A stretch of 39,227 bases of DNA from Flavobacterium sp. (GTDB lineage Bacteria; Bacteroidota; Bacteroidia; Flavobacteriales; Flavobacteriaceae), in the NCBI GenBank assembly GCA_024644655.1, contig JAHEHJ010000006.1, forward strand, positions 1 through 39,227, given 5' to 3'. The notes below the pieces were generated by a model that was not told the origin of the DNA, did not search any database, and was given only the letters and a program-made list of their open reading frames with translations. Positions 16,121 to 24,717 of this stretch are shown one piece after another (position 1 is the stretch's first letter; the number at the start of each line of letters is the position of its first letter). The translations under genes were made by a program, and so were the position numbers.

Positions 16121-17161
16121 TTATGATTTATTGGCCAATTGACCACAGGCAGCATCAATATCTTTTCCTCTACTTCGCCTCACTTTCGCTACTATATCAT
16201 TGTGCTCCAAAGCATTGATGTAATTTCGAATTGCTTCTTCCGAAGCTTGCTGAAACTCCCCATCATCTATCGGGTTGTACTCAATTAAATTAACTTTACA
16301 GGGCACTTGTTTGCAAAACTTCACTAATGCATCAATAGAGGCTTTATCATCATTAATCCCGCCCCATACTACATATTCAAATGTAATTTTACTTTTCGTT
16401 TTTTGATACCAATGAATTAAAGAATCTCTTAATTCAGGCAATTGAAAATTAACAGTAAAAGGCATTATTCGATTCCGTGTTTCTTCAATAGCCGAATGCA
16501 ATGAAACGGCCAACTTAAATTTGACTTCATCGTCAGCCATTTTTTTAATCATTTTAGGAATACCTGAAGTTGAAACTGTAATTCTTTTAGGAGACATCCC
16601 TAAGCCTTCTTCAGAAGTTATCATATCAATAGCCTTCATCACGTTGTTATAATTCATCAACGGCTCCCCCATACCCATAAAAACTATATTTGACAAGGGT
16701 CTATTGTAGTACAATCTGCTTTCTCGGTCTATTGCAACTACTTGATCATATATTTCACCCGGTTCTAAGTTACGCATTCGTTTCAATCGTGCTGTGGCAC
16801 AAAAATTACAATCTAAACTACATCCAACTTGACTTGAAACACAAGCTGTTGTCCGAGTTGTTGTTGGAATCAAAACACTCTCAACTACTAGTCCATCGTG
16901 CAAACGAACTGCATTTTTTACAGTTCCATCCTCACTGCGTTGCATAGTATCTACCTTAATGTGATTGATAACAAAACTATCCTCTAGCATGGCGCGTGTT
17001 TCTTTAGACACATTAGTCATATCTTCAAAACTATGTGATGCCTTACTCCACAACCATTCATAAACTTGATTTCCTCTAAAAGCTTTATCCCCATTCGCAA
17101 CAAAAAAGTCACGCAATTCTGCTTTGGTTAAACTTCGAATATCTTTTTTCAGGTTTTCCAT
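16121..17161 (-). CDS. rlmN: 23S rRNA (adenine-2503-C2)/tRNA methyltransferase RlmN
   Basis: Radical-SAM enzyme that methylates C2 of A2503 in 23S rRNA and of A37 in some tRNAs. The 346-residue protein has the [4Fe-4S] motif CSLDCNFC (C114, C118, C121) and the two cysteines of the methyl-transfer mechanism: C107, seven residues before the cluster as in E. coli C118, and C339 in DAACGQL, corresponding to E. coli C355. GMGEPLMNY and SGIPKMIKK are also typical. It is a lone gene sharing a bidirectional terminator with the upstream lipoprotein gene and divergent from an O-methyltransferase. A TAACTTTG element lies 4 bp before the ATG. Confidence 0.97.
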   Translation of the reverse strand: MENLKKDIRSLTKAELRDFFVANGDKAFRGNQVYEWLWSKASHSFEDMTNVSKETRAMLEDSFVINHIKVDTMQRSEDGTVKNAVRLHDGLVVESVLIPTTTRTTACVSSQVGCSLDCNFCATARLKRMRNLEPGEIYDQVVAIDRESRLYYNRPLSNIVFMGMGEPLMNYNNVMKAIDMITSEEGLGMSPKRITVSTSGIPKMIKKMADDEVKFKLAVSLHSAIEETRNRIMPFTVNFQLPELRDSLIHWYQKTKSKITFEYVVWGGINDDKASIDALVKFCKQVPCKVNLIEYNPIDDGEFQQASEEAIRNYINALEHNDIVAKVRRSRGKDIDAACGQLANKS

Positions 17162-17165
17162 TTCG

Positions 17166-17173
17166 CAAAGTTA
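17166..17173 (-). promoter_or_regulatory. Candidate -7 element of rlmN
   Basis: Minus-strand TAACTTTG matches TAnnTTTG and ends 4 bp before the rlmN ATG, predicting a leaderless or nearly leaderless transcript. No -33 TTG at the usual distance. Confidence 0.35.
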
Positions 17174-17182
17174 GTCATAAAG

Positions 17183-17214
17183 TTGAAAAACTAATTTTGG
17201 AATTTGTAATTTTG
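17183..17214 (+). promoter_or_regulatory. Candidate promoter of the O-methyltransferase gene
   Basis: TTG at 17183-17185, 21-bp gap, TAATTTTG at 17207-17214. The predicted start near 17221 lies downstream of the in-frame TTG at 17219, which favours the ATG at 17234 as the start codon. Confidence 0.5.
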
Positions 17215-17233
17215 AGTTTTGAAACAGATAGAT

Positions 17234-17875
17234 ATGAACTTCCTTTCCGACGAATTAGACCACTATGTAACCGAACATTCAGAAAACGAACCTGAATTGT
17301 TAGTTCAATTAAATAAAGAAACTCATCAAAAAATTCTACAACCTCGAATGCTTAGTGGGCATTTTCAAGGTCGGGTGTTGAGTATGTTGTCAAAAATTAT
17401 TCAACCAACAAACATATTAGAAATAGGAACCTACACAGGTTATGCCACACTTTGTTTGGCTGAAGGTATGGTAGAAAATGGCCGAATTGATACCATTGAT
17501 GTAAATGAAGAATTGGTAGATTTCCAAAAAAAATATTTTGACAAAAGTCCATGGGGAAAGCAAATCTACCAACATACTGGAAGCGGAATTGACATCATAC
17601 CTACCTTAAATATAAAATATGATTTGGTTTTTATAGATGCCGACAAAGATAACTACATCAACTATTTTCACTTGATACTCCCAATAATGAATAAAGGAGG
17701 CATCATTCTATCCGACAATGTATTGTGGAGTGGTAAAGTAATCGAAGAAGTAAAACCTGGCGATTTCACCACAAAAATCCTATTAGAATACAATCAATTA
17801 TTAAAAACGGATCCCAGAGTAGAAACTCTATTATTACCTATTAGAGATGGCTTAACAGTATCAAGAGTGAAATAA
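17234..17875 (+). CDS. Class I SAM-dependent O-methyltransferase (COMT/YrrM-like family)
   Basis: Cytoplasmic methyltransferase of 213 residues from the ATG at 17234 (MNFLSDELDHYVTEHS). It follows the Methyltransf_3 pattern: motif I NILEIGTYTGYATLCLAE, the acidic residue of TIDVNEE, the metal/catalytic segment LVFIDADKDNYINYF, and ILSDNVLWSGKV. Members methylate catechol-like hydroxyls with a divalent metal; the substrate here is unknown. A TTG at 17219 would add five residues but lies upstream of the predicted transcript start. The gene converges on the PAP2 phosphatase with a single base between the stop codons and no terminator hairpin. Confidence 0.9.
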   Translation: MNFLSDELDHYVTEHSENEPELLVQLNKETHQKILQPRMLSGHFQGRVLSMLSKIIQPTNILEIGTYTGYATLCLAEGMVENGRIDTIDVNEELVDFQKKYFDKSPWGKQIYQHTGSGIDIIPTLNIKYDLVFIDADKDNYINYFHLILPIMNKGGIILSDNVLWSGKVIEEVKPGDFTTKILLEYNQLLKTDPRVETLLLPIRDGLTVSRVK

Positions 17876-17876
17876 A

Positions 17877-18431
17877 TTAATGTACTAGAATGTATTTAGA
17901 ATACAATCTATAGCATAAATAACCATATAAAGCTCCTAACACATAGCCCATAAAAATATCTATAGGATAATGTACCCCTATATAAATTCGACTGTAAGCA
18001 AATAGTAATGGAAATATAAACAACCCATATGCATAAGTATATTTTTGTCTTAAAACAAGGTATACAAATAATATAGCTGCCATTGAATTAGACGCATGTG
18101 CCGAATAAAACCCAAAGGAACTACTTGATTTCACCACCCGTATCGAAGTTTTTAGATCTTCAACATTACAGGGTCTGATTCTATGAAAATACCATTTAAA
18201 CAAATTGGCGGATTGATCACTAACCAAGATTAATACTGCTGTAAATCCAACAAAATAAAGCAACTTCCTTCCTCCTAATTGTTTTTGCAATAGAAACAGA
18301 ATCAACGCAAAAAAAGGCAACCAACACAAAGGATTAGTAACTGCTAACCATAATGAATCATAGGGTTTATCACCCAATGCATTGAGAAAAACAAAAAGTT
18401 CTTTATCTAAACTTAAAATTTTTTCAATCAT
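17877..18431 (-). CDS. PAP2-superfamily membrane phosphatase
   Basis: A 184-residue polytopic membrane protein with the three phosphatase motifs of the PAP2 (lipid phosphate phosphatase) family: KWYFHRIRP (about 79-87), the central YSAHAS (standard PSGH reduced to SAH, catalytic histidine kept) and SRIYIGVHYPID near residues 146-157. Such proteins dephosphorylate lipid substrates such as phosphatidate, undecaprenyl diphosphate or lipid A on the outer face of the inner membrane; the substrate is not readable here. Its start overlaps the tatA stop by one base (TAATG), so the two genes are probably cotranscribed and translationally coupled. Confidence 0.9.
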   Translation of the reverse strand: MIEKILSLDKELFVFLNALGDKPYDSLWLAVTNPLCWLPFFALILFLLQKQLGGRKLLYFVGFTAVLILVSDQSANLFKWYFHRIRPCNVEDLKTSIRVVKSSSSFGFYSAHASNSMAAILFVYLVLRQKYTYAYGLFIFPLLFAYSRIYIGVHYPIDIFMGYVLGALYGYLCYRLYSKYILVH

Positions 18432-18754
18432 TACATTTGCCTTTTAATAGGACCAGTAGCATCATTAATTTCTTGACTTGATTCTTGTAATGGCTCTGTA
18501 AGATTTGTATCCAAACCTTCTTTCACTTTTTCTACTTCTGCCATAAAGGTTCTATCCAATTCCTTTAAAGAGGTATCCAATCCGTTGGCTTTTACTTCCT
18601 TCTGAATTTCGGCAGTTATATCATTTGTTGCATTTTTTATTTGCGCCATTCCTTTTGCTAATCCTCTTGCTATTTCTGGAAGTTTATCCGAACCAAAAAG
18701 CATTAAGGCAATAAATATGATAAACATTAACTCGCCCCCACCTATTCCAAACAT
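18431..18754 (-). CDS. tatA: Sec-independent protein translocase TatA/TatB-type subunit
   Basis: Small subunit of the twin-arginine translocase, which moves folded proteins across the inner membrane. The 107-residue protein starts MFGIGGGELMFIIFIALMLFG: a short periplasmic start, one membrane segment (about 8-21), then the hinge FGSDKLPEIARGLAKG and an amphipathic helix, followed by an acidic, low-complexity tail. Length and tail are between TatA and TatB, and flavobacteria usually have TatA-type proteins only. tatC is not in the window. The gene is followed directly by the PAP2 phosphatase gene. A minus-strand TAACTTTG (18781-18788) 26 bp before the ATG is a likely -7 element. Confidence 0.92.
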   Translation of the reverse strand: MFGIGGGELMFIIFIALMLFGSDKLPEIARGLAKGMAQIKNATNDITAEIQKEVKANGLDTSLKELDRTFMAEVEKVKEGLDTNLTEPLQESSQEINDATGPIKRQM

Positions 18755-18780
18755 AATCTATGTATTTTCAAATTGTGTTA

Positions 18781-18788
18781 CAAAGTTA
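18781..18788 (-). promoter_or_regulatory. Candidate -7 element of tatA-PAP2
   Basis: Minus-strand TAACTTTG between the M1 peptidase stop and the tatA start. A TTTG lies 15 bp further upstream (18804-18807), slightly closer than ideal and inside the peptidase coding end. Confidence 0.35.
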
Positions 18789-18798
18789 CAAACTTCTA

Positions 18799-21030
18799 TT
18801 ATTCAAATTTTGATTTTTCTGTGGTTTTTGGCCAAGTATTATTTGTAGTATCTATATCGGCCGTTTCAAGTTTTGGATCCACTATTATTTTCGAAATCAA
18901 CTTTTGAGTGGCAAAGGTTCGGCTCACTTCAACATCATTCATTCTCCAAATCTGTGCAGGGAAATGATAATTTTCAGTACTTCCATCCTCATATGTAATT
19001 TCAACTAAAATTGGCATTACTAACTCACCCGGTTTATTGAAAGTAACCTCGTAAAAATACTTGGGTGCATTCAATTTAGCTTGTTCATCTTTTGAAAAAT
19101 GACCTTGGATATAATCATCTAAAGTTTTAACCTCACTTGATTTAAAAGGCTTATTCATTTCGGGTTTATAATCGGGATTACTCTCAGATATCATATACAC
19201 TAGAGGGCCTGCATCATAATTTCTTCGTTTCCTTTTTGAATTAGCAGCAATCTCCTTTGGCGGATCATTGCTAACAAAATAACGTGTTACCGTTTTAATA
19301 CCAATATCATTATAATCCGTAGTATAAAACCAACCTCTCCAAAACCAATCCAAATCAAACGCTGAGGCATCTTCCATGGTTCTAAAAAAATCTTCTGGTG
19401 TAGGATGTTTAAATTTCCAACGGTTAGCATACGTTTTAAATGAATAGTCAAACAACTCTCTTCCCATTACGGTTTCGCGTAAAATATTCAAGGCTGCTGC
19501 TGGCTTTCCATAAGCATTATTCCCAAATTGACGTATACTTTCTGAATTTGTCATAATGGGCTCCAACCCTTTTTGACTTCCACTCATATAAGGCACAATA
19601 TTTTTAGCTGGGCCTCTATCGGCTGGAAAATTAGGATCATATTCCTTCAATGCCATATATTCACAAAAAGAGTTTAACCCCTCATCCATCCATGTCCATT
19701 GCCGCTCATCTGAATTGACTATCATAGGAAAAAAATTATGCCCTACTTCATGTACAATAACACTTATCATTCCATTTTTAACGCGATCCGTATACGTTCC
19801 ATCGGCTTCAGGACGACCCCAATTCCAACAAATCATTGGATATTCCATACCTTGATCTTGTGCATGAACAGATACCGCTTTGGGGTATGGAAAATCAAAA
19901 GTATGACTCGAATAACTTTTTAATGTATGTGCTACTAAACGGGTTGAATATTGTTCCCATAAAGGATTCCCTTCTTTAGGATATACTGAAATTGCCATCA
20001 CATTTTTAGCGCTTAATTTTACTGCCATGGCATCATAAATAAATTTACGGGAAGTAGCAATCCCAAAATCACGCACATTTTCCGCTTTGAATCTCCATGT
20101 CTTTTTGGTTGTTGAAAAAGCTTTCTCTTTTGCTTCTGCTTCAGCTTGAGTTACAATTATTACGGGTTTATCAAATGATTTTTCTGCCATTGCATAACGA
20201 GCTAACTGTTCTGCAGTAAAGACTTCGTTTCTATTTTGAAGCACTCCTGTTGCTTCCATGATATGATCTGAAGGCACTGTTACACTTACATCAAAATTAC
20301 CAAAAGGCAATGCAAATTCTCCAGCACCCCAAAATTGCTGATTTTGCCATCCTTCTACATCATTATATACCGCCATTCTTGGGTAAAACTGAGCAAGAAT
20401 ATATAAATTGTTTCCGTCTTTATCGAAATGTTCATAACCTGAACGACCTCCATCTAACAAATAATTATTAATGTTATACCACCATTTAATACTCAATATA
20501 CATTTTTCTCCATGTTGTAATACCTTAGGTAATTCCACTCGCATCATCGTTTGATTTACGGAATAAGTCATGGCTTTACCTTGAGCATCTTTCACGTAGT
20601 CAATTTTAAATCCACCATCAAAATCTTCTTCCAAATAGGTTCGCGAAAAAGTCTGAGCCGGAATTACTGTATTGGTACCGTTGCTCTCGATTAAGGGCGA
20701 TTTTGAATTTCTAGCTTTTTCATTTTGATCCAATTGTAACCATAAATAATCCAAAGCTTCTTTCGCATTATTGGTATACGTTATAGTTTCAACCCCATAT
20801 AGTTTTTGGGTTTTATCATCCAATTCAACATCTATCTTATAATCTGCTTGCTGCTGATAATATTCGGGACCAGGAGCCCCAGATGCAGTACGATACATAT
20901 TGGGCGTCGCCAATAAATCATACATTTGTTTGAATTTATCTGGATTCCTTACTTCTGATTTGTCTTGAGCATAACCAGTAAACATAATTGCTAAAAACAG
21001 TACTGAAAAGTAAAAGTATAGATGCCTCAT
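18799..21030 (-). CDS. Exported M1-family zinc metallopeptidase
   Basis: A 743-residue aminopeptidase-N-type protein with a cleavable signal peptide (MRHLYFYFSVLFLAIMFTGYAQ). The zinc site is H427-E428-V-G-H431 with the third ligand E450, 18 residues after H431, the classical HExxH-x18-E spacing. QGMEY at 393-397 is the counterpart of the exopeptidase motif GAMEN. The N-terminal domain is the usual beta saddle. The last about 160 residues are a variable C-terminal region; there is no obvious T9SS C-terminal sorting domain, so a periplasmic or outer-membrane-associated location is likely. It is the last gene of an apparent envelope cluster with DUF6702 and two CarboxypepD-like genes, 59 bp after the DUF6702 stop. 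Confidence 0.93.
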   Translation of the reverse strand: MRHLYFYFSVLFLAIMFTGYAQDKSEVRNPDKFKQMYDLLATPNMYRTASGAPGPEYYQQQADYKIDVELDDKTQKLYGVETITYTNNAKEALDYLWLQLDQNEKARNSKSPLIESNGTNTVIPAQTFSRTYLEEDFDGGFKIDYVKDAQGKAMTYSVNQTMMRVELPKVLQHGEKCILSIKWWYNINNYLLDGGRSGYEHFDKDGNNLYILAQFYPRMAVYNDVEGWQNQQFWGAGEFALPFGNFDVSVTVPSDHIMEATGVLQNRNEVFTAEQLARYAMAEKSFDKPVIIVTQAEAEAKEKAFSTTKKTWRFKAENVRDFGIATSRKFIYDAMAVKLSAKNVMAISVYPKEGNPLWEQYSTRLVAHTLKSYSSHTFDFPYPKAVSVHAQDQGMEYPMICWNWGRPEADGTYTDRVKNGMISVIVHEVGHNFFPMIVNSDERQWTWMDEGLNSFCEYMALKEYDPNFPADRGPAKNIVPYMSGSQKGLEPIMTNSESIRQFGNNAYGKPAAALNILRETVMGRELFDYSFKTYANRWKFKHPTPEDFFRTMEDASAFDLDWFWRGWFYTTDYNDIGIKTVTRYFVSNDPPKEIAANSKRKRRNYDAGPLVYMISESNPDYKPEMNKPFKSSEVKTLDDYIQGHFSKDEQAKLNAPKYFYEVTFNKPGELVMPILVEITYEDGSTENYHFPAQIWRMNDVEVSRTFATQKLISKIIVDPKLETADIDTTNNTWPKTTEKSKFE

Positions 21031-21089
21031 AGATATAGTATTAAAGGGGTAAATGTAAAATATTTTTAGTGTTCAAAAGTCAACTGACT

Positions 21090-21590
21090 CTAATTTAACA
21101 TTCCAACTGTTACATCTTTAGTCAAAACTAAATTTTGTTTATTTCCCTCATTATTGTATTGAATAATATTCTGTTGATCTGGAAAAACTTCAGTTAACAC
21201 AGTATTCTCTACCTGAATAGACTTGACATTCACTATATCCTTTACATTTAAATAACACACCATTATTGTAGTATCCAATTCATTACTTAGATAATTCCAT
21301 TTCACCATCTTTCCGTTTATAGTAACTTTAAATTTTTCACTCAAGTATTTTTGCATTAATACAACATCCTCAGGAGTCTCTCTATCAGTTCCTAAATAGG
21401 TGTTTTTATGGTATTTGTTTTTCAGCCCTTCATTCAAATCATCAACAAAAATGCGAGTGGTAATCTGAACCATTTTCTTTTGAGGCACATAATGAATTTG
21501 ATAAATGGCAGCATAAAATCGATGCACTACCATGGAGGTTAATCCCATAAACAATAAAAACATTACAACAATTCTAATTCCCTTTTTCAT
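21090..21590 (-). CDS. DUF6702 family protein
   Basis: A 166-residue protein with an N-terminal hydrophobic segment (about 5-22; MKKGIRIVVMFLLFMGLTS) that is a signal anchor or signal peptide. The body shows features I associate with DUF6702: HRFYAAIYQIHYVPQKKMVQITTR, RIFVDDLNEGL and a final YLNVKDIVNVKSIQVEN stretch, predicted mostly beta. Function is unknown. In flavobacterial genomes this family commonly sits next to an exported M1 peptidase, as here. Its start overlaps the preceding CarboxypepD-like gene by 17 bp, so the two are translated from one message. Confidence 0.8.
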   Translation of the reverse strand: MKKGIRIVVMFLLFMGLTSMVVHRFYAAIYQIHYVPQKKMVQITTRIFVDDLNEGLKNKYHKNTYLGTDRETPEDVVLMQKYLSEKFKVTINGKMVKWNYLSNELDTTIMVCYLNVKDIVNVKSIQVENTVLTEVFPDQQNIIQYNNEGNKQNLVLTKDVTVGMLN

Positions 21591-22356
21591 CTACACTATT
21601 TTTTCCAGATTGTAAAATTAATTTATATTGTGTTGCCAAATCGGCCAAAACAAAACTCGCCATTGTTTTATTTTTTGACTTTAAAGCTTCAGCTAATTTG
21701 GGTTCTTGTACGGCGTAATACCAAAACCCTTTAACATTCTCTTCAGGGATTTTTAATTTCTCTACAAAATAATTGAACCCATATACGTTTTCCAATCTAA
21801 GAATAAGCCTTTCCTTTTTTTCAATTTCTACTTCTTTAAGCAACATTTTTGTTCTTCCAGAAATTGAGTTTAACATTCCATCCATTCCCATTCCTCCCAA
21901 TGGAATTAACATAGGGCTATACCAATGAAATTCTCCTGCCGTTCTTAATCTTCGCTCTGCGGGTGTGTATTGTTTTGCTGGCTTTTGCAATATCCCTAAC
22001 GATACTGCATTAATATTTTTATATTCTTTTACCGTGATTTCCTCTAAACGGATAACATTTGGGTCTAAGGTCACCGCAAATAAGGATTTGTTCAAGTCTG
22101 CTCTTTGGATTACTACTTTTTTGGTTTGTATTTGGATACTCGTAAAAATTAAAGTGTCCCCTTCTTTTACAAAAAGAGTGAAATCTCCTTTTAAATCACT
22201 TACCGCAGTAGATTCTGATCGTGTATTTAACACATTGACATCAGTCAAATCATGTATTGGACTTGATATTTTACCTCTTAATAAAAGCAACTCTCCCGAT
22301 TGGGCAAATCCCAATTGAAAAACCAACACTAAAAAGAGAGTAATTGAGAATTTCAT
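21574..22356 (-). CDS. Carboxypeptidase-regulatory-like domain protein, copy 2 of a tandem pair
   Basis: An exported protein of 260 residues with a signal peptide (MKFSITLFLVLVFQLGFAQ). Residues about 25-95 resemble the carboxypeptidase-D-like regulatory beta-sandwich: LLRGKISSPIHDLTDVNVLN, then VSDLKGDFTLFVKEGDTLIFTS. The rest is helical and has no known enzyme motif. It is clearly homologous to the neighbour at 22395-23162: both share INAVSLGI, AERRL-T-, ISGRT and VKGFWYY in the same order. The ancestral function is unknown; the domain alone occurs in TonB-dependent receptors and other envelope proteins. It overlaps the DUF6702 gene. A TATTTTTG element (minus, 22382-22389) lies upstream and may be its own promoter. 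Confidence 0.82.
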   Translation of the reverse strand: MKFSITLFLVLVFQLGFAQSGELLLLRGKISSPIHDLTDVNVLNTRSESTAVSDLKGDFTLFVKEGDTLIFTSIQIQTKKVVIQRADLNKSLFAVTLDPNVIRLEEITVKEYKNINAVSLGILQKPAKQYTPAERRLRTAGEFHWYSPMLIPLGGMGMDGMLNSISGRTKMLLKEVEIEKKERLILRLENVYGFNYFVEKLKIPEENVKGFWYYAVQEPKLAEALKSKNKTMASFVLADLATQYKLILQSGKNSVDEKGN

Positions 22357-22381
22357 AGCGTTGATTATTTCATGTAGGAGT

Positions 22382-22389
22382 CAAAAATA
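22382..22389 (-). promoter_or_regulatory. Candidate internal -7 element between the tandem CarboxypepD-like genes
   Basis: Minus-strand TATTTTTG in the 38-bp gap between the paralogues, 25 bp before the second start. No -33 TTG at the usual distance. It would allow separate expression of the downstream genes. Confidence 0.3.
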
Positions 22390-22394
22390 TAAAT

Positions 22395-23162
22395 CTATTT
22401 AGTTTCTGAATGTATTATGGTTAAATATTTTGTAGACAATTCCGTAATAATAAATGTAGACATTACCCTGTTTTTAGTTTGCATAGCATTTACCAATCGG
22501 GGTTCATCAACTATATAATACCAAAATCCTTTGACATACTCTTTTGGTATGTTAAGCTTTTCAGTAAAAAAATCGAATCCATATTCGGCTTCTATTCTCT
22601 GCAAAAGCCCTTCGTTATGTTCTACAGCAAGCTCTTTTTTAAGCAGGGCGGTTCGTCCACTTATCAAACTAAATAAAGGATCTATACCTATTGACCCGCC
22701 CATAGTCCCATCTTTATTAGACCTTGCATCCATTCCAGAAGCAGTATACAATCGCCTTTCCGCTGCTGAAAATCGTTTGACATTGGGAGAAACTATACCT
22801 AAAGAAACCGCATTGATATGATCATATTTCATGACCACAACTTCATCTAGCCTTGTTACCATAGGAATCAATTTTACCCTAAATAAATCGGGACCGAAAT
22901 CCTGTTCTGAAACTACTATTTTAGTGCCTTTTATTTGCATGGCAGAAAACATCAATGTATCACCAACTGCTGCTTGTATAGTAAAATAACCTCCTTTTAA
23001 AGTAGTTGTATTTACATCTAATTTTAAATTCATGATATAAATCCCTTCTATATCGACTCCTTCAGAAATCACTTTCCCTTTTACCACTTTTCGTTCCACA
23101 TTTTGAGCAATTAAAAGTGGCGTAATGAAAAAGACAATTAAAAATAGTGCTATTCGACTCAT
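22395..23162 (-). CDS. Carboxypeptidase-regulatory-like domain protein, copy 1 of a tandem pair
   Basis: A 255-residue exported protein, chosen from the ATG at 23162 because this start gives a proper signal peptide (MSRIALFLIVFFITPLLIAQ); the frame continues to 23198 with an extra 12 residues. It has the same architecture as its downstream paralogue: a beta-sandwich (KGKVISEGVDIEGIYIMNL, GGYFTIQAAVGDTLMFSA) and then the shared helical C-terminal part with INAVSLGI, AERRLYTASG and YVKGFWYYIVDEPRL. It is the first gene of the four-gene minus-strand cluster that runs to the M1 peptidase. Function is not assigned. Confidence 0.82.
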   Translation of the reverse strand: MSRIALFLIVFFITPLLIAQNVERKVVKGKVISEGVDIEGIYIMNLKLDVNTTTLKGGYFTIQAAVGDTLMFSAMQIKGTKIVVSEQDFGPDLFRVKLIPMVTRLDEVVVMKYDHINAVSLGIVSPNVKRFSAAERRLYTASGMDARSNKDGTMGGSIGIDPLFSLISGRTALLKKELAVEHNEGLLQRIEAEYGFDFFTEKLNIPKEYVKGFWYYIVDEPRLVNAMQTKNRVMSTFIITELSTKYLTIIHSETK

Positions 23163-23229
23163 AGTGTGATTTAAAAGGTAAAAATAGAAGCCCATCATCC
23201 TAAAAAAATGCCAAGGACTTGGTAATTTA

Positions 23230-23263
23230 TTGTTAAATTAAAACGTGAAAAACTTTACCTTTG
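23230..23263 (+). promoter_or_regulatory. Candidate promoter of pepE
   Basis: TTG at 23230-23232, 23-bp gap, TACCTTTG at 23256-23263. Predicted start near 23270, about 12 bases before the ATG. Confidence 0.5.
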
Positions 23264-23281
23264 AATTTCTAAAAAGCCAAA

Positions 23282-23992
23282 ATGAAAAAACTAATTATTG
23301 CGAGTACCTCAACACTACATGGAGGGGAATATTTGGACTATTTGCTTCCAACTTTAGAAAACCACTTCAAAGAGTGTAGTGAAATTGTATTTATCCCCTA
23401 CGCAAGACCAAGTGGTATTTCACACGAGGACTATACCACAATTGCTAAAAATGCATTTGCCAAAATAAACAAAACAGTAAAAGGACTTCATGAATTTGAC
23501 GACCCTAAAACAGCTATAGAACAAGCTCAAGGAATTTTTACAGGAGGAGGAAACACATTCGTGCTAGTAACCCAATTGTACACGTTTAATCTTATGACTG
23601 TTTTAGCCAAAACTATATCTTCTGGGACTCCCTATTTAGGCACCAGTGCTGGGAGTAATATTACCGGACTTAGCATACAAACTACAAATGATATGCCTAT
23701 CATCTATCCGCCAAGTTTTGAATCTTTAGGGGTAATCCCATTCAATTTAAACCCTCATTATTTAGATCCCAACCCTCAAAGCAACCATATGGGAGAGACT
23801 CGGGAAACTCGTATTAAAGAATTTCACTCCTTCAACACCACAGCTGTATTAGGATTAAGAGAAGGAAGTTGGTTAGAGGTACTAGGAGAAAAAATAATCT
23901 TAAAAGGCACCTTAACAGCACGTTTATTTCAGACTCAACAAGACGCTATTGAAATAAACTCTGAAACTGATTTAGCATATTTAGGAAAATAA
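23282..23992 (+). CDS. pepE: Dipeptidase E (alpha-aspartyl dipeptidase, family S51)
   Basis: Cytoplasmic serine peptidase that cleaves Asp-X dipeptides. The 236-residue protein matches PepE in length. It carries the nucleophile segment GTSAGSN (S122), NPHYLDP (H159) and LREGSW (E194). These are offset by exactly +2 from the E. coli triad S120/H157/E192, a strong check on the assignment. FTGGGNTF (about 87-94) is the glycine-rich loop of the family. It has its own promoter and a bidirectional terminator that also serves the tRNA gene on the other strand. Confidence 0.94.
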   Translation: MKKLIIASTSTLHGGEYLDYLLPTLENHFKECSEIVFIPYARPSGISHEDYTTIAKNAFAKINKTVKGLHEFDDPKTAIEQAQGIFTGGGNTFVLVTQLYTFNLMTVLAKTISSGTPYLGTSAGSNITGLSIQTTNDMPIIYPPSFESLGVIPFNLNPHYLDPNPQSNHMGETRETRIKEFHSFNTTAVLGLREGSWLEVLGEKIILKGTLTARLFQTQQDAIEINSETDLAYLGK

Positions 23993-24022
23993 AAAACCTC
24001 TAACGTTAATTAGAGGTTTTTT
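23991..24022. terminator. Bidirectional terminator between pepE and tRNA-Gly
   Basis: 13-bp perfect stem AAAAAACCTCTAA (23991-24003) / TTAGAGGTTTTTT (24010-24022), 6-base loop, with T6 on each strand. It overlaps the pepE stop codon and lies 3 bp past the tRNA 3' end. Confidence 0.92.
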
Positions 24023-24025
24023 CAG

Positions 24026-24098
<73 letters not shown>

Positions 24099-24109
24099 AT
24101 TTGTGAGTG

Positions 24110-24142
24110 CAAATATATAGAATTAGTTTCCTTTGATGCAAA
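24110..24142 (-). promoter_or_regulatory. Promoter of tRNA-Gly
   Basis: Minus-strand TTTG (24142-24139), 21-bp gap, TATATTTG (24117-24110). The -7 element ends 11 bp before the mature tRNA 5' end. Confidence 0.6.
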
Positions 24143-24224
24143 TATTTTTTTAAAAAAAATTCAATAGCGCGTACAATAACTTGTAACTTTAACAAAACCA
24201 TTTAGTTATACCTACCTTTTTGCA

Positions 24225-24659
24225 ATGATTTATATAAAAACAATACAAGCAATAGATACTTACCCCATAAGACAAGCTATTCTCAGAAAGGATAAGCCAA
24301 TTGAATCTTGTGTTTTTGAGGGAGACCTCAATCAAAACACATTACACTTTGGACTATTTAAAGATGAAGAATTGGTAGGAGTGCTCTCCGTTTTTGCAAA
24401 CAGTAATGCTCAATTCACTCAAACAAACCAATTCCAATTAAGAGGCATGGCTGTATTAGAAATTCATCAGAAAAAAGGATATGGAAAAAAGTTAATAGAA
24501 TTTATTGAAAACTACCTCGTACTAAATTCTGAAACGCTACTTTGGTTTAATGCCCGTATAAATGCAGTAGCATTTTATGAAAAACTAGGCTACACTGGGA
24601 CAGGAGAAGTATTTGTAATAAATGAAATTGGACCCCATCTTGTTATGTATAAAGCATAA
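24225..24659 (+). CDS. GNAT-family N-acetyltransferase
   Basis: A 144-residue cytoplasmic acetyltransferase. The acetyl-CoA pyrophosphate loop is QKKGYGKKL (around residues 83-91), preceded by the beta strand FQLRGMAVLE. The C-terminal FYEKLGYTGTGEVFVINEIG is the usual GNAT ending. ElaA- and PhnO-like proteins share this size, but the acceptor substrate cannot be told from the sequence. It sits alone between the tRNA and the DUF5916 gene, which has its own promoter. No clear consensus promoter is visible in the 126 bp before it. Confidence 0.88.
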   Translation: MIYIKTIQAIDTYPIRQAILRKDKPIESCVFEGDLNQNTLHFGLFKDEELVGVLSVFANSNAQFTQTNQFQLRGMAVLEIHQKKGYGKKLIEFIENYLVLNSETLLWFNARINAVAFYEKLGYTGTGEVFVINEIGPHLVMYKA

Positions 24660-24717
24660 CCTTACAAAACAATCAACCAATAAACGTTAAAAAAAGAAGT
24701 TTTATCGGATATATTTC

